Numbered from the stretch's first letter, positions 1-8,966 are shown. The stretch is DNA of 64,000 nt from Oscillospiraceae bacterium (GCA_022800935.1 JAAWRH010000003.1:80881-144880), one strand, 5' to 3'. Translations and numbers: made by a program. The notes: generated by a model not told the origin, from the letters alone.

Positions 1-753
1 GACAGCCAGATTGTCCATCCAGTACTGAATGTCCGCCTCCGTCAGCCCGATGCCCGCCAGCAGGGAAAGGCGGCGCACCTCGTCCATGGCATCCAGCATC
101 ATGGCGCGGGCCTCTCCCTCCCGCTGAACGCCGCCGTAGTTAGTTTCAAAAACCGTTACCACCTGGTTCAGGCCCACATTGAACATGAATTTGCTCCACT
201 GGTGGCGTAGGATGTTTTCCGGCAGCTCGCAGCCGATGCCCGCCGCATCCAGCAGGGCTTTAACCCGCAGCAGCCGGGGGGAAACGGTCCCGTCCTTCTC
301 GCCGATGGCAATGGACCCGACGGAATGATAGGTCAGGCTGGTCCCCACTCTGGTGGCGTCGGTGTTCTGGGCCACTGCATAGATCACCCGCTCCGGCCCA
401 TAGGCTTTGGCGATGATCTCCTCGCTGGTAATGCCGTTGATGGCGGACATGAGGGTGGTATCAGGGCCGACGTGCCCGGCAATGGCGGAAACGGCCTGGT
501 CCAGGCCGGTGGACTTGGTGCAGATGAGCACCAGTTCGGCAGGGGAAACCGGCTCCTCCGGGGTGACATAATGGAAACGGCAGGGCTGGCCGTTGCAGAA
601 AACGCCCTGGGACCGGTACCGCTGTATCCGTTCCCGGTCGGCGATAATTCGCAGCCCGTTTTCGGGGAGAACCGCCTGGAGCTTCCCGGCATACAGAATG
701 CCTAAAGCGCCCAGGCCGATGATAGAAACCGTTTTTATGTTTTGATCTGGCAT
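1..753 (-). CDS. panE: 2-dehydropantoate 2-reductase, C-terminus cut by window edge
   Basis: Ketopantoate reductase makes pantoate from 2-dehydropantoate with NADPH in the cytoplasmic pathway to pantothenate and coenzyme A. The 251 visible codons start at the ATG at 751-753 and run off the left edge in frame. Residues 8-17 form a Rossmann loop (SIIGLGALGI), and further in are LICTKSTGLD and the family signature SAINGITSEE, followed by the start of the helical C-terminal domain (HQWSKFMFNVGLNQ). A usual family member has about 300 residues, so roughly 50 are missing. An in-frame ATG lies six codons upstream, but only the chosen start has a GCAGG-type ribosome site. The gene lies 44 bases after a secreted-protein gene on the same strand. 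PanE-like proteins of gut Clostridia often lack tested activity, so the substrate is by family only. Confidence 0.85.
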   Translation of the reverse strand, partial: MPDQNIKTVSIIGLGALGILYAGKLQAVLPENGLRIIADRERIQRYRSQGVFCNGQPCRFHYVTPEEPVSPAELVLICTKSTGLDQAVSAIAGHVGPDTTLMSAINGITSEEIIAKAYGPERVIYAVAQNTDATRVGTSLTYHSVGSIAIGEKDGTVSPRLLRVKALLDAAGIGCELPENILRHQWSKFMFNVGLNQVVTVFETNYGGVQREGEARAMMLDAMDEVRRLSLLAGIGLTEADIQYWMDNLAV

Positions 754-797
754 AATGTAACCTGCTTTCATAAGTAATAATCGTATGCGGGAATTTT

Positions 798-1262
798 TCA
801 GCAGCTCCCGGTATTGGGGTTGTTCCCCTCATCGTCCCCGGAGGATTCTTTTTCCTGTTGGGAGGGGGCTTCCCCGGAGACAGCTTCTGTTTCACCCTGG
901 CTTTCGGAACCGGCGGCCAGGGTAAAGGAGACCTCCAGGACAACATCCTCGCTGATGCTGGAAATGCGGTAGCCTGAGACGGCCCCCACGCTTGTTCCGT
1001 TTATCTTGACATCCGCCACCACAAACCCGGCGTTGGGGGTGATGGTAAAGAAGCGGGAGCTGCCCTCCTTCATGCGGATGGAACCCCCTGGAAAGACGCT
1101 GCCCCCGTCCCCCGCCTTTACGGTAACAGTGTAGTAGGCTGTCTCCCTGGAGATGACAGAGGAAGAGGTAAGGTCCCCCATCTCCAGGGCCTGGACGGGA
1201 AGGGCGGCAAACAAAAGCATCAGGGCAAGGGCGAGGGATAGGGGGAGGATAATCCTTTTCAT
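798..1262 (-). CDS. Secreted protein with one bacterial repeat (InlB-B-like) domain
   Basis: A 154-residue protein of unknown role. Residues 1-25 are a clear Sec signal peptide (MKRIILPLSLALALMLL, cleavage near PVQALE). Residues about 44-114 form a beta-rich repeat of the type found in Gram-positive surface proteins: VTVKAGDGGSVFPGG, a phenylalanine-rich strand, ITPNAGFVVADVKING, and a closing VVLEVSFT. The last 40 residues are Glu/Ser/Gly-rich and end in NTGSC. No LPXTG signal or transmembrane anchor follows, so it should be released or wall-associated. It is the last gene of a leftward group with cheW and the FliD-like gene, 108 bases after the latter and separated from it by a hairpin terminator. 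The function is not recognised. Confidence 0.7.
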   Translation of the reverse strand: MKRIILPLSLALALMLLFAALPVQALEMGDLTSSSVISRETAYYTVTVKAGDGGSVFPGGSIRMKEGSSRFFTITPNAGFVVADVKINGTSVGAVSGYRISSISEDVVLEVSFTLAAGSESQGETEAVSGEAPSQQEKESSGDDEGNNPNTGSC

Positions 1263-1311
1263 GTGTATTGTGACCTCATTTCTAAGGGATTTTGAAACGG
1301 GCTTTGACGCG

Positions 1312-1348
1312 CTGAAAAGGGCGCCGCTGCTTTTCAGTGGCGCCCCTT
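1312..1348 (-). terminator. Rho-independent terminator after the FliD-like gene
   Basis: On the minus strand AAGGGGCGCC pairs with GGCGCCCTT and is followed by TTTTC. It lies 23 bases past the FliD-like stop codon. The outer CTGAAAA/TTTTCAG segments can form an overlapping alternative hairpin. Confidence 0.6.
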
Positions 1349-1370
1349 ATTGCTGCGATCCGGAAATTCG

Positions 1371-2711
1371 TCAAATATACATACTCATCATCGCGCCGGA
1401 GGTGAAGTACTGGAACAGATTATAGGAATTGGCCTTGGAATAGGTCCCCAGCGGGCTGTAGGACCACTGGTTGAGCATATTGTTCTGGGCCATCCGGTTG
1501 ATGAAATCCTGAGAGGCGCGGAAGGAATCCATGGCGTCCACCAGCTTGGCCGAAGAGGTGTTCAGCCCCGACTGGGCGTCCTGACGGAGCCCCTGGGCCA
1601 CGCCGTAGCTGCCGCTGATAATCTCCTTGGTGAGGGTTGGGCTGGTCTCCATCGCCTCCGCGAAGGCGTCCCGGTCAAAGGCAAAGGTCCCGTCCTTGGG
1701 GTTCACCGATATCCCCGCCAGGTTCATGGCCTTTTCCCCGGTGGGCAGCCGGGACATGCGGCGGAGCTGGTCCAGCACCCCGCTGCCCTGACCGGCGTTG
1801 TCGTTCAGGAATTTCACCGTATTGTTATAGCTCTTTACCAGGTTATCCAGCTTATCCGCCATCCCCTTGACGTCGTCCCCCACCTTAATCTGGGTGCTGC
1901 CCGCCTTTTTCAGGGTGGCCTCTATCTTTTCGTCATCCAGGGTAATGCGGTTGCTGGCGGAGGTCTTCTCCTGGGCCGCCTGGCCCTTGTCATTTTCTTT
2001 TTTGACGGTGTACACCGCGTCCTGGGCAGCCTGCTTTTCCTTGGTCAGGCCCATCTTTTCCGCCAGGGTGCCGTTGATGGAAAAGGCGTTTTCCTTCCCC
2101 GTCTCCGCGGAGGACACGGTGAGGGACACCTTGCCGTTGGCCTCCTGGGCCTTGGCGGTTACCCCCAGGTCCAGCCGGTTAATCTCGTCAGCAATGGCGT
2201 TGTAAAGCTCCCGGTTGGTTTTGACGGCGGAGGGGTCGATGTGCAGCTGGGCGGTTCCCTTCTGGGTTTCCAGGGCAAAGGTTCCCTTTTCGGCGGGCGC
2301 GCCGCTGGCCCACGCCGCCAGGCTCTGGTTCTGCTGGGCTGCCGCGGTCTGCTGAACATCCACCTGATATACCGCCGGAGAGGTCAGCTTGCCGACGGCG
2401 GAAACGTCCATGACGTTCTGGTCAGAGGAGACGGCCGCCAGCCGGTTGGCCACGCCGTTTACCTTGGTATCGGAAAGGTCTGTGGCGGCCTGCTGGAGCT
2501 CTATCATCTGTTTCTGAAACTTCTTTAAAAATTCGGAGGACTTGGTGGAAACGCCGTTCTTCTCAAAGTTGCGCTCCACTGGCCGGACCTTGGTGACAGC
2601 GCTGGCCTTCTGGCTGAGGATATGGGCCAGCCTGTTGTTATTATTGGCGGCGATGCTGTACCAACTGTTCTGGATGGGGTAATTCATGCCCACGGAACGA
2701 TAATATGCCAT
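1371..2711 (-). CDS. FliD-like (flagellar cap / hook-associated protein 2-like) protein
   Basis: A 446-residue protein resembling FliD, the filament cap protein. The N-terminal third has a stretch like the FliD N-terminal domain (VMDVSAVGKLTSPAVYQVDV followed by QQTAAAQQNQS). The C-terminal half has the FliD_C pattern: a long amphipathic helix (DKLDNLVKSYNNTVKFLND), then LDQLRRM, then GISVNPKDGTFAFD. It lacks the usual opening Gly-Leu-Asp motif and begins with an Asn-rich segment. No signal peptide is visible, as expected for a flagellar-type export substrate. The start has a strong AAGGGGG site. It lies 93 bases downstream of cheW on the same strand. No hook, filament or basal-body gene is in the window, so it may be a true cap protein encoded apart from its locus or a repurposed relative. 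Confidence 0.7.
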   Translation of the reverse strand: MAYYRSVGMNYPIQNSWYSIAANNNNRLAHILSQKASAVTKVRPVERNFEKNGVSTKSSEFLKKFQKQMIELQQAATDLSDTKVNGVANRLAAVSSDQNVMDVSAVGKLTSPAVYQVDVQQTAAAQQNQSLAAWASGAPAEKGTFALETQKGTAQLHIDPSAVKTNRELYNAIADEINRLDLGVTAKAQEANGKVSLTVSSAETGKENAFSINGTLAEKMGLTKEKQAAQDAVYTVKKENDKGQAAQEKTSASNRITLDDEKIEATLKKAGSTQIKVGDDVKGMADKLDNLVKSYNNTVKFLNDNAGQGSGVLDQLRRMSRLPTGEKAMNLAGISVNPKDGTFAFDRDAFAEAMETSPTLTKEIISGSYGVAQGLRQDAQSGLNTSSAKLVDAMDSFRASQDFINRMAQNNMLNQWSYSPLGTYSKANSYNLFQYFTSGAMMSMYI

Positions 2712-2804
2712 AACGGTTCCCCCTTTTCTCTCTGTAACGGCAGAACAAAGTGCCCATGTAAATATTTTTTCTCTCTATAATATATCGGCAGAAACCCTGA
2801 AAAA

Positions 2805-3305
2805 TCAAGCTTCTGCGGCGGATACCAAGGCCTGATATTCCTTTTCCCTCAGCAGCTTGGAGCAGTCCAGGGCCATCACAACCTTGTTTTCTATCTTGGC
2901 GATTCCGTTCAGGTATTCGTTGACCGAAACCCCGCCTATCTGGGGCGGCTGGGAAAACTGCTGTTTTGTAATCTCCATCACCTCGCTGACCTGGTCCACC
3001 ACGATTCCGTACTGGTGGCCCCCCACGTCGATGATGATGATACAGGTGCGGTCGTTATAGGGGATTTCCGGCTTGCCGAGGCGCATCCGCACGTCGATAA
3101 TCGGGATGATATCTCCCCGCAGGTTGATAATCCCCCTGGCATAGGGAGGATAATCCGGCACCTCAACAATCTTCTGCATCCGGATAATCTGCCTGACTTC
3201 CCTGATGGGCACGGCGAACAGCTGTCTGTCCGCCCAAAAGGAAAGGTACTCGTTCTGCAATTCGCCGCTGGGGATGTGCGCGCCAAAGGCCAGCTCTTCA
3301 CTCAT
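2805..3305 (-). CDS. cheW: CheW chemotaxis coupling protein
   Basis: CheW links methyl-accepting receptors to the histidine kinase CheA at the inner face of the membrane. The 166-residue product has the complete fold: EYLSFWADRQLFAVPIREVRQ at the N-terminal strand, IVEVPDYPPYARGIINLRG at residues about 50-70 (the receptor/CheA-binding core), and IIPIIDVRMRLG, then GIVVDQVSEVMEI. Length matches stand-alone CheW (about 150-170). The ATG is preceded by a strong GGAGGAGG site. It heads a leftward cluster with a FliD-like gene, which supports a role in a motility- or surface-related signalling path. A hairpin lies in its 5' leader. Confidence 0.95.
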   Translation of the reverse strand: MSEELAFGAHIPSGELQNEYLSFWADRQLFAVPIREVRQIIRMQKIVEVPDYPPYARGIINLRGDIIPIIDVRMRLGKPEIPYNDRTCIIIIDVGGHQYGIVVDQVSEVMEITKQQFSQPPQIGGVSVNEYLNGIAKIENKVVMALDCSKLLREKEYQALVSAAEA

Positions 3306-3332
3306 GGCCGGTCCTCCTCCTTCACTTTTAGT

Positions 3333-3351
3333 GGGTATCTTAATGATACCC
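3333..3351 (-). promoter_or_regulatory. Hairpin in the cheW leader
   Basis: A perfect inverted repeat GGGTATC/GATACCC with a five-base loop lies 27 bases upstream of the cheW start. Read on the plus strand it is followed by TATTTTT, so it could also stop rightward transcription. A second inverted repeat CTTTAATG/CATTAAAG lies at 3425-3448. The roles are inferred. Confidence 0.4.
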
Positions 3352-3515
3352 TATTTTTGGGTTTTTGCCAATAGGATTTTGGACCTTTCTCAAAATTTCT
3401 TCCCCTTTTTCCAGAATTTTCTTTCTTTAATGTCCTTTATCATTAAAGCAGAATTCCATATATGTTATAATTATAGCAATCCAAAATAATACTGCACTCA
3501 CTTGACATAAGGTTT

Positions 3516-3705
3516 ATGATGCGGGAAACCGGCTCTGTGGAAACCAGAGTTTCCCTGCGCGGGCGCAAGCCTGCACTCAGCCAGACGGATATTCAGGATA
3601 TTGACCGGATGATACAGACTCAGCCAGATATTACAATCCATGAAATACGGGAGGAACTCCAGTTACAGGTAAGTGACGAAACCGTCCGCAAAGCGTGGGA
3701 GGCAG
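3516..3705 (+). pseudogene. IS630-type transposase, N-terminal fragment
   Basis: About 63 codons resemble the helix-turn-helix DNA-binding start of IS630-family transposases: RGRKPALSQTDIQDIDRMI, then ITIHEIREELQLQVSDETVR. The catalytic DDE domain is absent. The similarity ends near 3705, where the sequence becomes the antisense of an AAA ATPase fragment. Any upstream start of the original transposase is also lost. This is a dead insertion-sequence remnant. Confidence 0.6.
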
Positions 3706-3709
3706 GGGG

Positions 3710-3942
3710 GATTTTGGGGATAACTTTCTTTTTTTGCTCCATTCGCAGGCGGCATACAACATTTTGAGGATACTTGTTTTCCCTACACCGTTTTCACCAA
3801 TCAAAACGTTAATTCCATCGCATAAATTCAGATAAAAGTGGTTGCGGATGGTGGCCCCATTCCGGGCAGTTTCCGTCTGTTTTTTTCTATCCCGGCGTTT
3901 AAACACCAGAAAATCCATTGCCCAGAATTCCCTGATTGGCAT
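3710..3942 (-). pseudogene. AAA ATPase (OLD/RecF-like), truncated after Walker A
   Basis: The reading frame starts at an ATG with an AGAGAGG ribosome site and encodes about 75 residues of an ATP-binding protein: a first strand and basic loop, then DGINVLIGENGVGKTSILKM, where GENGVGKTS is a Walker A motif of the SMC/RecF/OLD type. Beyond KKRKLS the frame runs into sequence unrelated to any ATPase, at the junction with the transposase remnant. Walker B and signature motifs are missing, so no function should remain. A GTG three codons upstream is too close to the ribosome site. Confidence 0.65.
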
Positions 3943-4087
3943 TTTCTTCACCCTCTCTATTTTTATGCCTTTATTATATCATAAGCCGTCTGGGTTCACA
4001 AGCGGAAAGAGGGAGGAGGGCCTACAATATAAGCTACAAACTGAAATATATTCTAAAATATGTGGCCCTTATTTCAAGATATGGGGT

Positions 4088-4132
4088 TAAACTGAAATAA
4101 GAACCGTAAAAAATCATCCTTATTTCAGTTTA
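4088..4132. repeat. 14-bp perfect inverted repeat, possible mobile-element end
   Basis: TAAACTGAAATAAG at 4088-4101 is mirrored by CTTATTTCAGTTTA at 4119-4132. Degenerate relatives lie nearby (ACTGAAATAT near 4040, CTTATTTCAAG near 4069, CCTGAAATAA near 4142), so the motif is iterated across about 110 bases. It sits in the AT-rich scar next to the transposase fragment. Confidence 0.5.
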
Positions 4133-4169
4133 CGCCGATTTCCTGAAATAACGGCATCCCCATCCCGTC

Positions 4170-4203
4170 AAAAAAGGCCCTGCCTCCCGGCAGAGCCTTT
4201 TTA
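4170..4203. terminator. Strong terminator after the M23 peptidase gene
   Basis: AAAAAGGCCCTGCC and GGCAGAGCCTTTTT form a long stem with A and T runs on both sides, so it can act in both directions. It begins 7 bases past the stop codon of the leftward peptidase gene. Confidence 0.85.
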
Positions 4204-4209
4204 TTGTTC

Positions 4210-6003
4210 TCAACGTGTTCCAATATAACTCGCGGGATTCTTGACGGCACCGTAAACCCTGAACTCAATATGTAAATGAGGCCCGGTTGCGTTGCCGGTT
4301 TGTCCCACTGCCGCGATTGTCTGCCCTTGATTGACCCTTTGGCCAGGGGTAACATACAGCGCGCTCGCGTGGAGATACCAGGTCTGGAGTCCGCCGCCAT
4401 GGTCAATGACGATATACTTGCCATATCCCTGTCTTTGCTGGGCAACCACAACCGTACCCGCCGCAGTTGCATAAATGGGGGTGCCGGTAGAGGTGGCAAT
4501 ATCCATACCTGTATGGTTCCAGTAACCATACAGCCCACAGCTGACATACCCGCCGGAGCCGCCCACAGGCCAAATATAGCCGTTGCTGGTGGCCGAACCG
4601 CCGGAAAGGGGCGTTGAGATGTAGCGGGTAGAGGGCGCTGTCATGGAACCGACAATGACCTCCTGGTCCACAGGCTCCACCAATACCTCCGATGAAATGG
4701 GGGTGCGTTCCACAACCATCCCGTTGACATAGACGACCTTTTCCTCAACCTCTTTCAGGCCGTTCTCGCCGGTGGAAACCACCTTGGAATAGTTGGAGTA
4801 ATACTTGCTGTCCGGGGTGCGGTTGATTTTAAATGGGATTTCTTCGGTATAGGTCCTCGTATAAGTGGCCTTTACACCAAGTAGGGGGACGGATTTGCTG
4901 ATGAGCACCTCCTGCCCGATCAAAAGCTTGGTGTCAATGCCGGGATTGAGCTCCCGCAGGCTGTCCAGGCTGATGCCGTTGCTGCGGGCAATGGTGATGG
5001 GGGCGTCGCCTGCCTGGGCGATATAAATCTTTTCCCCTTCCACCTCAGAGGAGATATACTCCTCAATGTTGTTCAGTTCCACCACGGAGGAAACGGGATA
5101 AAGCCCCTGCCGGACCTTGATCTTGGAGGTGAACTCCACCTTAGCGTCAGGATACTCCTCCTGATAAGGTTCCTTGAGGGATTCCAACAGCATCATCATA
5201 GACTCGCCGTCAGTGGTCGCGCCGATGAACTCACCGTCAATATAAAGGCCGTCGGCCTGAATAATCTCGTTGCCGGATGCCTGAATAATCTGGTCCGCCA
5301 GTACAAAGGAATCGGAAAGGGTCTGACCGTCCGCCACGCACAGGGTAAACTTGGGCACAGCGTCGGTGGGCTGCTGATATTCCTCGTAGATAATGCGGTC
5401 CCGCATCATCTGCTTGGCATCGTCAAAGACGCGCTCGTCGGTGATATAACCGATGTTTTTCCCATCGTATTCCACCGAAAGGACAAAGGGCAGGTTGGTA
5501 AAGTACCGGACGGTACCCACCAGCAGTCCAATGGCCAGCACAGGGCAAACATGATTGAGCACTGTGGCGGTAAACTTCCACAGGTACTTTGCGCTGAACA
5601 GAAACGCTGCGCCTGGGCGGAAGGTCTTCACCCGCATTTCACCGGCGATGCCGGGAGCGTCGGCGGGAAGGGACTTCCACCAGATGGAGCGGAACTCCTC
5701 GCGCATCCGTCTCAGGGAAACGGCCAAGCCGGTTTCCCGCAGAGAGGCGCGGGTTTTGACAACCCAAAAGCGGAACCTCTCTTCCAGGTTATGGCGGGAA
5801 GAAAGAATCCACGCGCCAATCCGGCCCTTAGCATGGAGCAGAAGCTTTAGCAGGAACGAACCGGTTTCAAATGATATATGAAAAAAGAACTGACTTACAG
5901 AAGTCCACAGCTGCTCCAGCCAGACGCTGATGGAACCGCGTTCCTGATCCGGCTGCTCGATAGAGCCTCCGTCTGTCGCGCTGGTCTGGCTTATAGAACT
6001 CAT
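4210..6003 (-). CDS. M23 family metallopeptidase with LysM and G5 domains
   Basis: A 597-residue membrane-anchored, DD-endopeptidase-type cell-wall enzyme, expected to act outside the membrane on peptidoglycan. In order: a charged cytoplasmic region of about 150 residues, one transmembrane helix (VCPVLAIGLLVGTVRYF), a linker, a LysM segment (IAQAGDAPITIARSNGISLD, ending in IGQEVLIS), a G5 domain (YTEEIPFKINRTPDSKYY, later GMVVERTPI), and a C-terminal M23/LytM domain. Zinc ligands are visible as HTGMD, the catalytic YLHAS histidine, and HLHIEF. The chosen ATG is nine codons inside the longest frame because AAAGGAG lies nine bases before it; the upstream ATG has no ribosome site. A promoter lies at 6176-6204. 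Similar M23-G5-LysM proteins in Clostridia have a division or sporulation context. Confidence 0.9.
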   Translation of the reverse strand: MSSISQTSATDGGSIEQPDQERGSISVWLEQLWTSVSQFFFHISFETGSFLLKLLLHAKGRIGAWILSSRHNLEERFRFWVVKTRASLRETGLAVSLRRMREEFRSIWWKSLPADAPGIAGEMRVKTFRPGAAFLFSAKYLWKFTATVLNHVCPVLAIGLLVGTVRYFTNLPFVLSVEYDGKNIGYITDERVFDDAKQMMRDRIIYEEYQQPTDAVPKFTLCVADGQTLSDSFVLADQIIQASGNEIIQADGLYIDGEFIGATTDGESMMMLLESLKEPYQEEYPDAKVEFTSKIKVRQGLYPVSSVVELNNIEEYISSEVEGEKIYIAQAGDAPITIARSNGISLDSLRELNPGIDTKLLIGQEVLISKSVPLLGVKATYTRTYTEEIPFKINRTPDSKYYSNYSKVVSTGENGLKEVEEKVVYVNGMVVERTPISSEVLVEPVDQEVIVGSMTAPSTRYISTPLSGGSATSNGYIWPVGGSGGYVSCGLYGYWNHTGMDIATSTGTPIYATAAGTVVVAQQRQGYGKYIVIDHGGGLQTWYLHASALYVTPGQRVNQGQTIAAVGQTGNATGPHLHIEFRVYGAVKNPASYIGTR

Positions 6004-6175
6004 TGCTATCATCTCCTTTACAAATCCCATGTCGTTTCAATCCATTCATGGCAGTCAGAAGAGAGACAAACCGTCCGGGCTGCCCCTTATCAGTAAGGAG
6101 TACCTCTTTCGCTCCGCCTGCCGCCGCACCATGTTGAAACTTGCCTTCAAGGGAGATATGACCTATATCGGTTCT

Positions 6176-6204
6176 ATTATACCTTTTTTTCCTTAAAAAA
6201 GCAA
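6176..6204 (-). promoter_or_regulatory. Sigma-A promoter of the M23 peptidase gene
   Basis: TTGCTT, 17 bases, TATAAT on the minus strand, about 170 bases before the chosen ATG. The rest of 6205-6526 is AT-rich; I see no gene in it. Confidence 0.6.
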
Positions 6205-6526
6205 CCCCCAGAGGCATATTCCAAGGATGTTCTGAATAATTTCCACTATCTTATTTATTGTTTCTGCCATTTATTGTGCATTATGTGTATAAAAAGGAAA
6301 AGAGAAGTCCAAATTTTTCCTTTTTTCGGAACCATTCATGACAAAAAGTGTGTGAATAATTTGTTTAAAAGCCATTAACAATTTCCAGCCGCTGCCGTCA
6401 GTCTTTATTTTGCCGCCAATTATATTACCAAAACAAGCTGGGAATAAATTGGATAAAGTATGAACAAATATGGTATACTTTCTGTTTTCTGTGTGATATT
6501 GTTTCCTGGCAGGCGTTGGAGATTCC

Positions 6527-7507
6527 TTATCTTTGGCCGGCACCGGGCGGCTGGGGGACTTCTCCCACCAGCGACTCTAAAACGGATTCCTCAATGCCTG
6601 TTTCCTCCATCACCCGTACCAGTTCCTTTTCCCACGGACGGCTGAACTCCATCCATTCCCCTTTTACCGGGTGGAGAAACCGTATGCGGTAACACCGGAG
6701 CATCTGCTGGGAGGTCAGCGCCAGGCTGCCACCATATAAATCATCCCCCGCCAGCGGATGTCCAATGGAAGCGCAGTGTACCCGTATCTGGTGGGTCCTC
6801 CCTGTGGCAATCCACACCCGCAAAAGGGTATGGGATTCCGCTGCTCCGGGGTGGAGTTCCTGGTCTACCCTTCCCCACGCCGCCGCCTGATACCGCGTAT
6901 GGGCGGACTGCGCCCCTTCCTCCCCCTCTCTGGCAACGAGCCGCAAAGTGGATATCTCGTTGAGGCGGCGGATCGGGGCATCAATGGTTCCCTCCGGCTG
7001 CGTGAACTTCCCCTCTGTCAGGGCCAGGTATTCCTTTTCCAGCCTGCCGTTGAGCAGGGAAGAAACATACTCATTTTTGGCGATAACGGTCAGGCCAGTG
7101 GTATCCTTATCCAGACGGTTCACCTGCCTGAAGGGAATGGTCAGCTTTCGTTCCAAGCAGTAGTAGGCAAAGACATTTGCCAGGGTGTCCTCACGATGGC
7201 GCTGGGAGGGATGGCAGGGCATGGCGGCGGGTTTGTCATAGATCAAGAGGTCCGCGTCGTCATAAACGATTTCCACCGGCAGATCAATGGGCGGTTCGCT
7301 GCCCGGTTCATCCTCCAGCTCCAGCCGAAGAACATCTCCGGTGGAAAGCTTATCGACGGTGCGGATATGCTCCCCATTGCAGAGCAGCCCGGTGGGGGAT
7401 TTTTTCAGTTTTGTCAGCACGCGGCTTGAATAATGGACGGATCGCAGAAACCCTTCGACAGTCCAGCCGGAATGATATTCGTCAATTTGATAGGAATATA
7501 CCCTCAT
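6527..7507 (-). CDS. RluA family pseudouridine synthase
   Basis: Converts uridines in structured RNA (23S rRNA or tRNA) to pseudouridine. The 326-residue protein has an N-terminal S4-like RNA-binding portion (residues about 1-75: FLRSVHYSSRVLTKLKKSP, then DVLRLELED), then the catalytic domain: VYDDADLLIYDKPAAMPCHP, the active-site NRLDKDTTGLTVIAKN with the catalytic aspartate, LEKEYLALTEG, and RTHQIRVHCASIGHPLAGDD. This fits RluA/RluD-type enzymes of about 300-330 residues; which RNA position is modified cannot be told. AGGAGA lies seven bases before the ATG. It is a single gene between the peptidase and tuf. Confidence 0.92.
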   Translation of the reverse strand: MRVYSYQIDEYHSGWTVEGFLRSVHYSSRVLTKLKKSPTGLLCNGEHIRTVDKLSTGDVLRLELEDEPGSEPPIDLPVEIVYDDADLLIYDKPAAMPCHPSQRHREDTLANVFAYYCLERKLTIPFRQVNRLDKDTTGLTVIAKNEYVSSLLNGRLEKEYLALTEGKFTQPEGTIDAPIRRLNEISTLRLVAREGEEGAQSAHTRYQAAAWGRVDQELHPGAAESHTLLRVWIATGRTHQIRVHCASIGHPLAGDDLYGGSLALTSQQMLRCYRIRFLHPVKGEWMEFSRPWEKELVRVMEETGIEESVLESLVGEVPQPPGAGQR

Positions 7508-7611
7508 AGCAGTTCTCCTAATTTATGATAAAACGTATCAGAGAGGCCCGCACGGCGGCTCTGTGTTCCATCCAGATTATACCACTTTTCCCCAGAGATG
7601 CAAGTCGCAAG

Positions 7612-7649
7612 AAAAAATTCCCGTCCACCCCAAAAGAGCGGACGGGAAT
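7612..7649 (-). terminator. Terminator of the str operon after tuf
   Basis: On the minus strand ATTCCCGTCC pairs with GGACGGGAAT and is followed by TTTTTC. It lies about 40 bases past the tuf stop codon. Confidence 0.85.
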
Positions 7650-7690
7650 CTTAAAGCATTCTAAAAAAGCAGCTTAGCAAAGAGGGTCAA

Positions 7691-8890
7691 TTACTCGTTG
7701 ATCTTGATAACAACGCCGGAGCCAACGGTACGGCCGCCTTCACGGATAGCGAAACGGAGGCCTTCCTCAATGGCGATAGGAGTAATCAGCTCAACGTCCA
7801 TCTCAACGTTATCGCCGGGGATGCACATATCAACGCCTTCGGGGAGGGTGATAACACCGGTAACGTCAGTGGTACGGAAATAGAATTGAGGACGGTAGTT
7901 GCTCAGGAAAGCGGTGTGACGGCCGCCCTCTTCCTTTTTCAGGACGTAAACCTGACCGCGGAACTTGGTGTGGGGATTGATGGAGCCGGGTTTGCAGAGA
8001 ACCTGGCCGCGTTCAATCTCAGTTCTCTGAACACCGCGGAGCAGAGCGCCGATATTGTCGCCGGCCTCAGCGTAATCCAGGGTCTTGCGGAACATTTCGA
8101 TACCGGTGACAACGGTCTTCTTGCGCTCGTCGGTCAAGCCGATGATTTCAACTTCGTCGCCGGTCTTCAGCTGGCCTCTTTCAACTCTACCAGTAGCGAC
8201 GGTGCCGCGCCCGGTAATGGTGAAGACGTCCTCAACAGGCATCAGGAAGGGCAGATCGGACTTACGCTCAGGGGTGGGGATATAGTCGTCAACAGCGTCC
8301 ATCAGCTCAAGAATGGGCTTATAGGCTTCATTGGAAACATCGTTGGGAGCTTCCAGAGCCTGGAGAGCGGAACCCTTGACGATCGGAATATCGTCGCCGG
8401 GGAAGTTGTACTCGTTAAGCAGGTCGCGGATTTCCATCTCAACCAGATCAATCAGTTCGGGGTCGTCCACCTGGTCAACCTTGTTCATGAAAACAACGAT
8501 GTAGGGAACGCCGACCTGACGGGCCAGCAGGATGTGCTCACGGGTCTGGGGCATGGGGCCGTCAGCTGCGGAAACAACCAGGATAGCGCCGTCCATCTGA
8601 GCAGCACCGGTGATCATGTTCTTAACATAGTCAGCATGTCCGGGGCAGTCAACATGGGCGTAGTGACGCTTGTCAGTCTCGTACTCCACGTGGGCGGTGT
8701 TGATTGTGATTCCGCGCGCCTTCTCTTCGGGGGCCTTATCGATCATGTCGTAGGCCATAAATTCGGCATCACCCTTCATCGCCAGGGTCTTGGTGATGGC
8801 GGCGGTAAGGGTGGTCTTGCCATGGTCAACGTGACCAATGGTACCAATGTTAATATGGGGTTTGGTACGTTCAAATTTTTGTTTTGCCAT
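7691..8890 (-). CDS. tuf: Translation elongation factor Tu
   Basis: EF-Tu brings aminoacyl-tRNA to the ribosome as a GTP complex. The 399-residue product has all expected features: [20 protein letters not shown] followed by VDHGKTT (P-loop), [13 protein letters not shown] (switch I), [13 protein letters not shown] (switch II), NKVDQVDD and GSALQALE (guanine-binding motifs), then domains 2 and 3 ending in [11 protein letters not shown]. The frame is open 39 codons further upstream, but the start used here is the family's and has GGGAGG before it. It closes the str operon (rpsL-rpsG-fusA-tuf), 231 bases after fusA, with its own promoter in that gap and a terminator behind it. Confidence 0.98.
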   Translation of the reverse strand: MAKQKFERTKPHINIGTIGHVDHGKTTLTAAITKTLAMKGDAEFMAYDMIDKAPEEKARGITINTAHVEYETDKRHYAHVDCPGHADYVKNMITGAAQMDGAILVVSAADGPMPQTREHILLARQVGVPYIVVFMNKVDQVDDPELIDLVEMEIRDLLNEYNFPGDDIPIVKGSALQALEAPNDVSNEAYKPILELMDAVDDYIPTPERKSDLPFLMPVEDVFTITGRGTVATGRVERGQLKTGDEVEIIGLTDERKKTVVTGIEMFRKTLDYAEAGDNIGALLRGVQRTEIERGQVLCKPGSINPHTKFRGQVYVLKKEEGGRHTAFLSNYRPQFYFRTTDVTGVITLPEGVDMCIPGDNVEMDVELITPIAIEEGLRFAIREGGRTVGSGVVIKINE

Positions 8891-8966
8891 TCTAGTTTTT
8901 TCCTCCCTTAAAATGGTATTTATTGCAAAGCAAGCACACTCGCAGGGTAAAACGGTTACATCTGCT

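Noticed and set aside
1350..2528. 392-codon frame antisense to the FliD-like gene
   Set aside because: No ribosome site, low-complexity translation, full overlap with a recognisable gene.
5867..6217. 116-codon leftward frame over the M23 promoter
   Set aside because: Covers the promoter and start of the M23 gene in another frame; no similarity.
6271..6543. 90-codon leftward frame downstream of the RluA gene
   Set aside because: Overlaps the RluA gene end, no ribosome site, AT-rich random composition.
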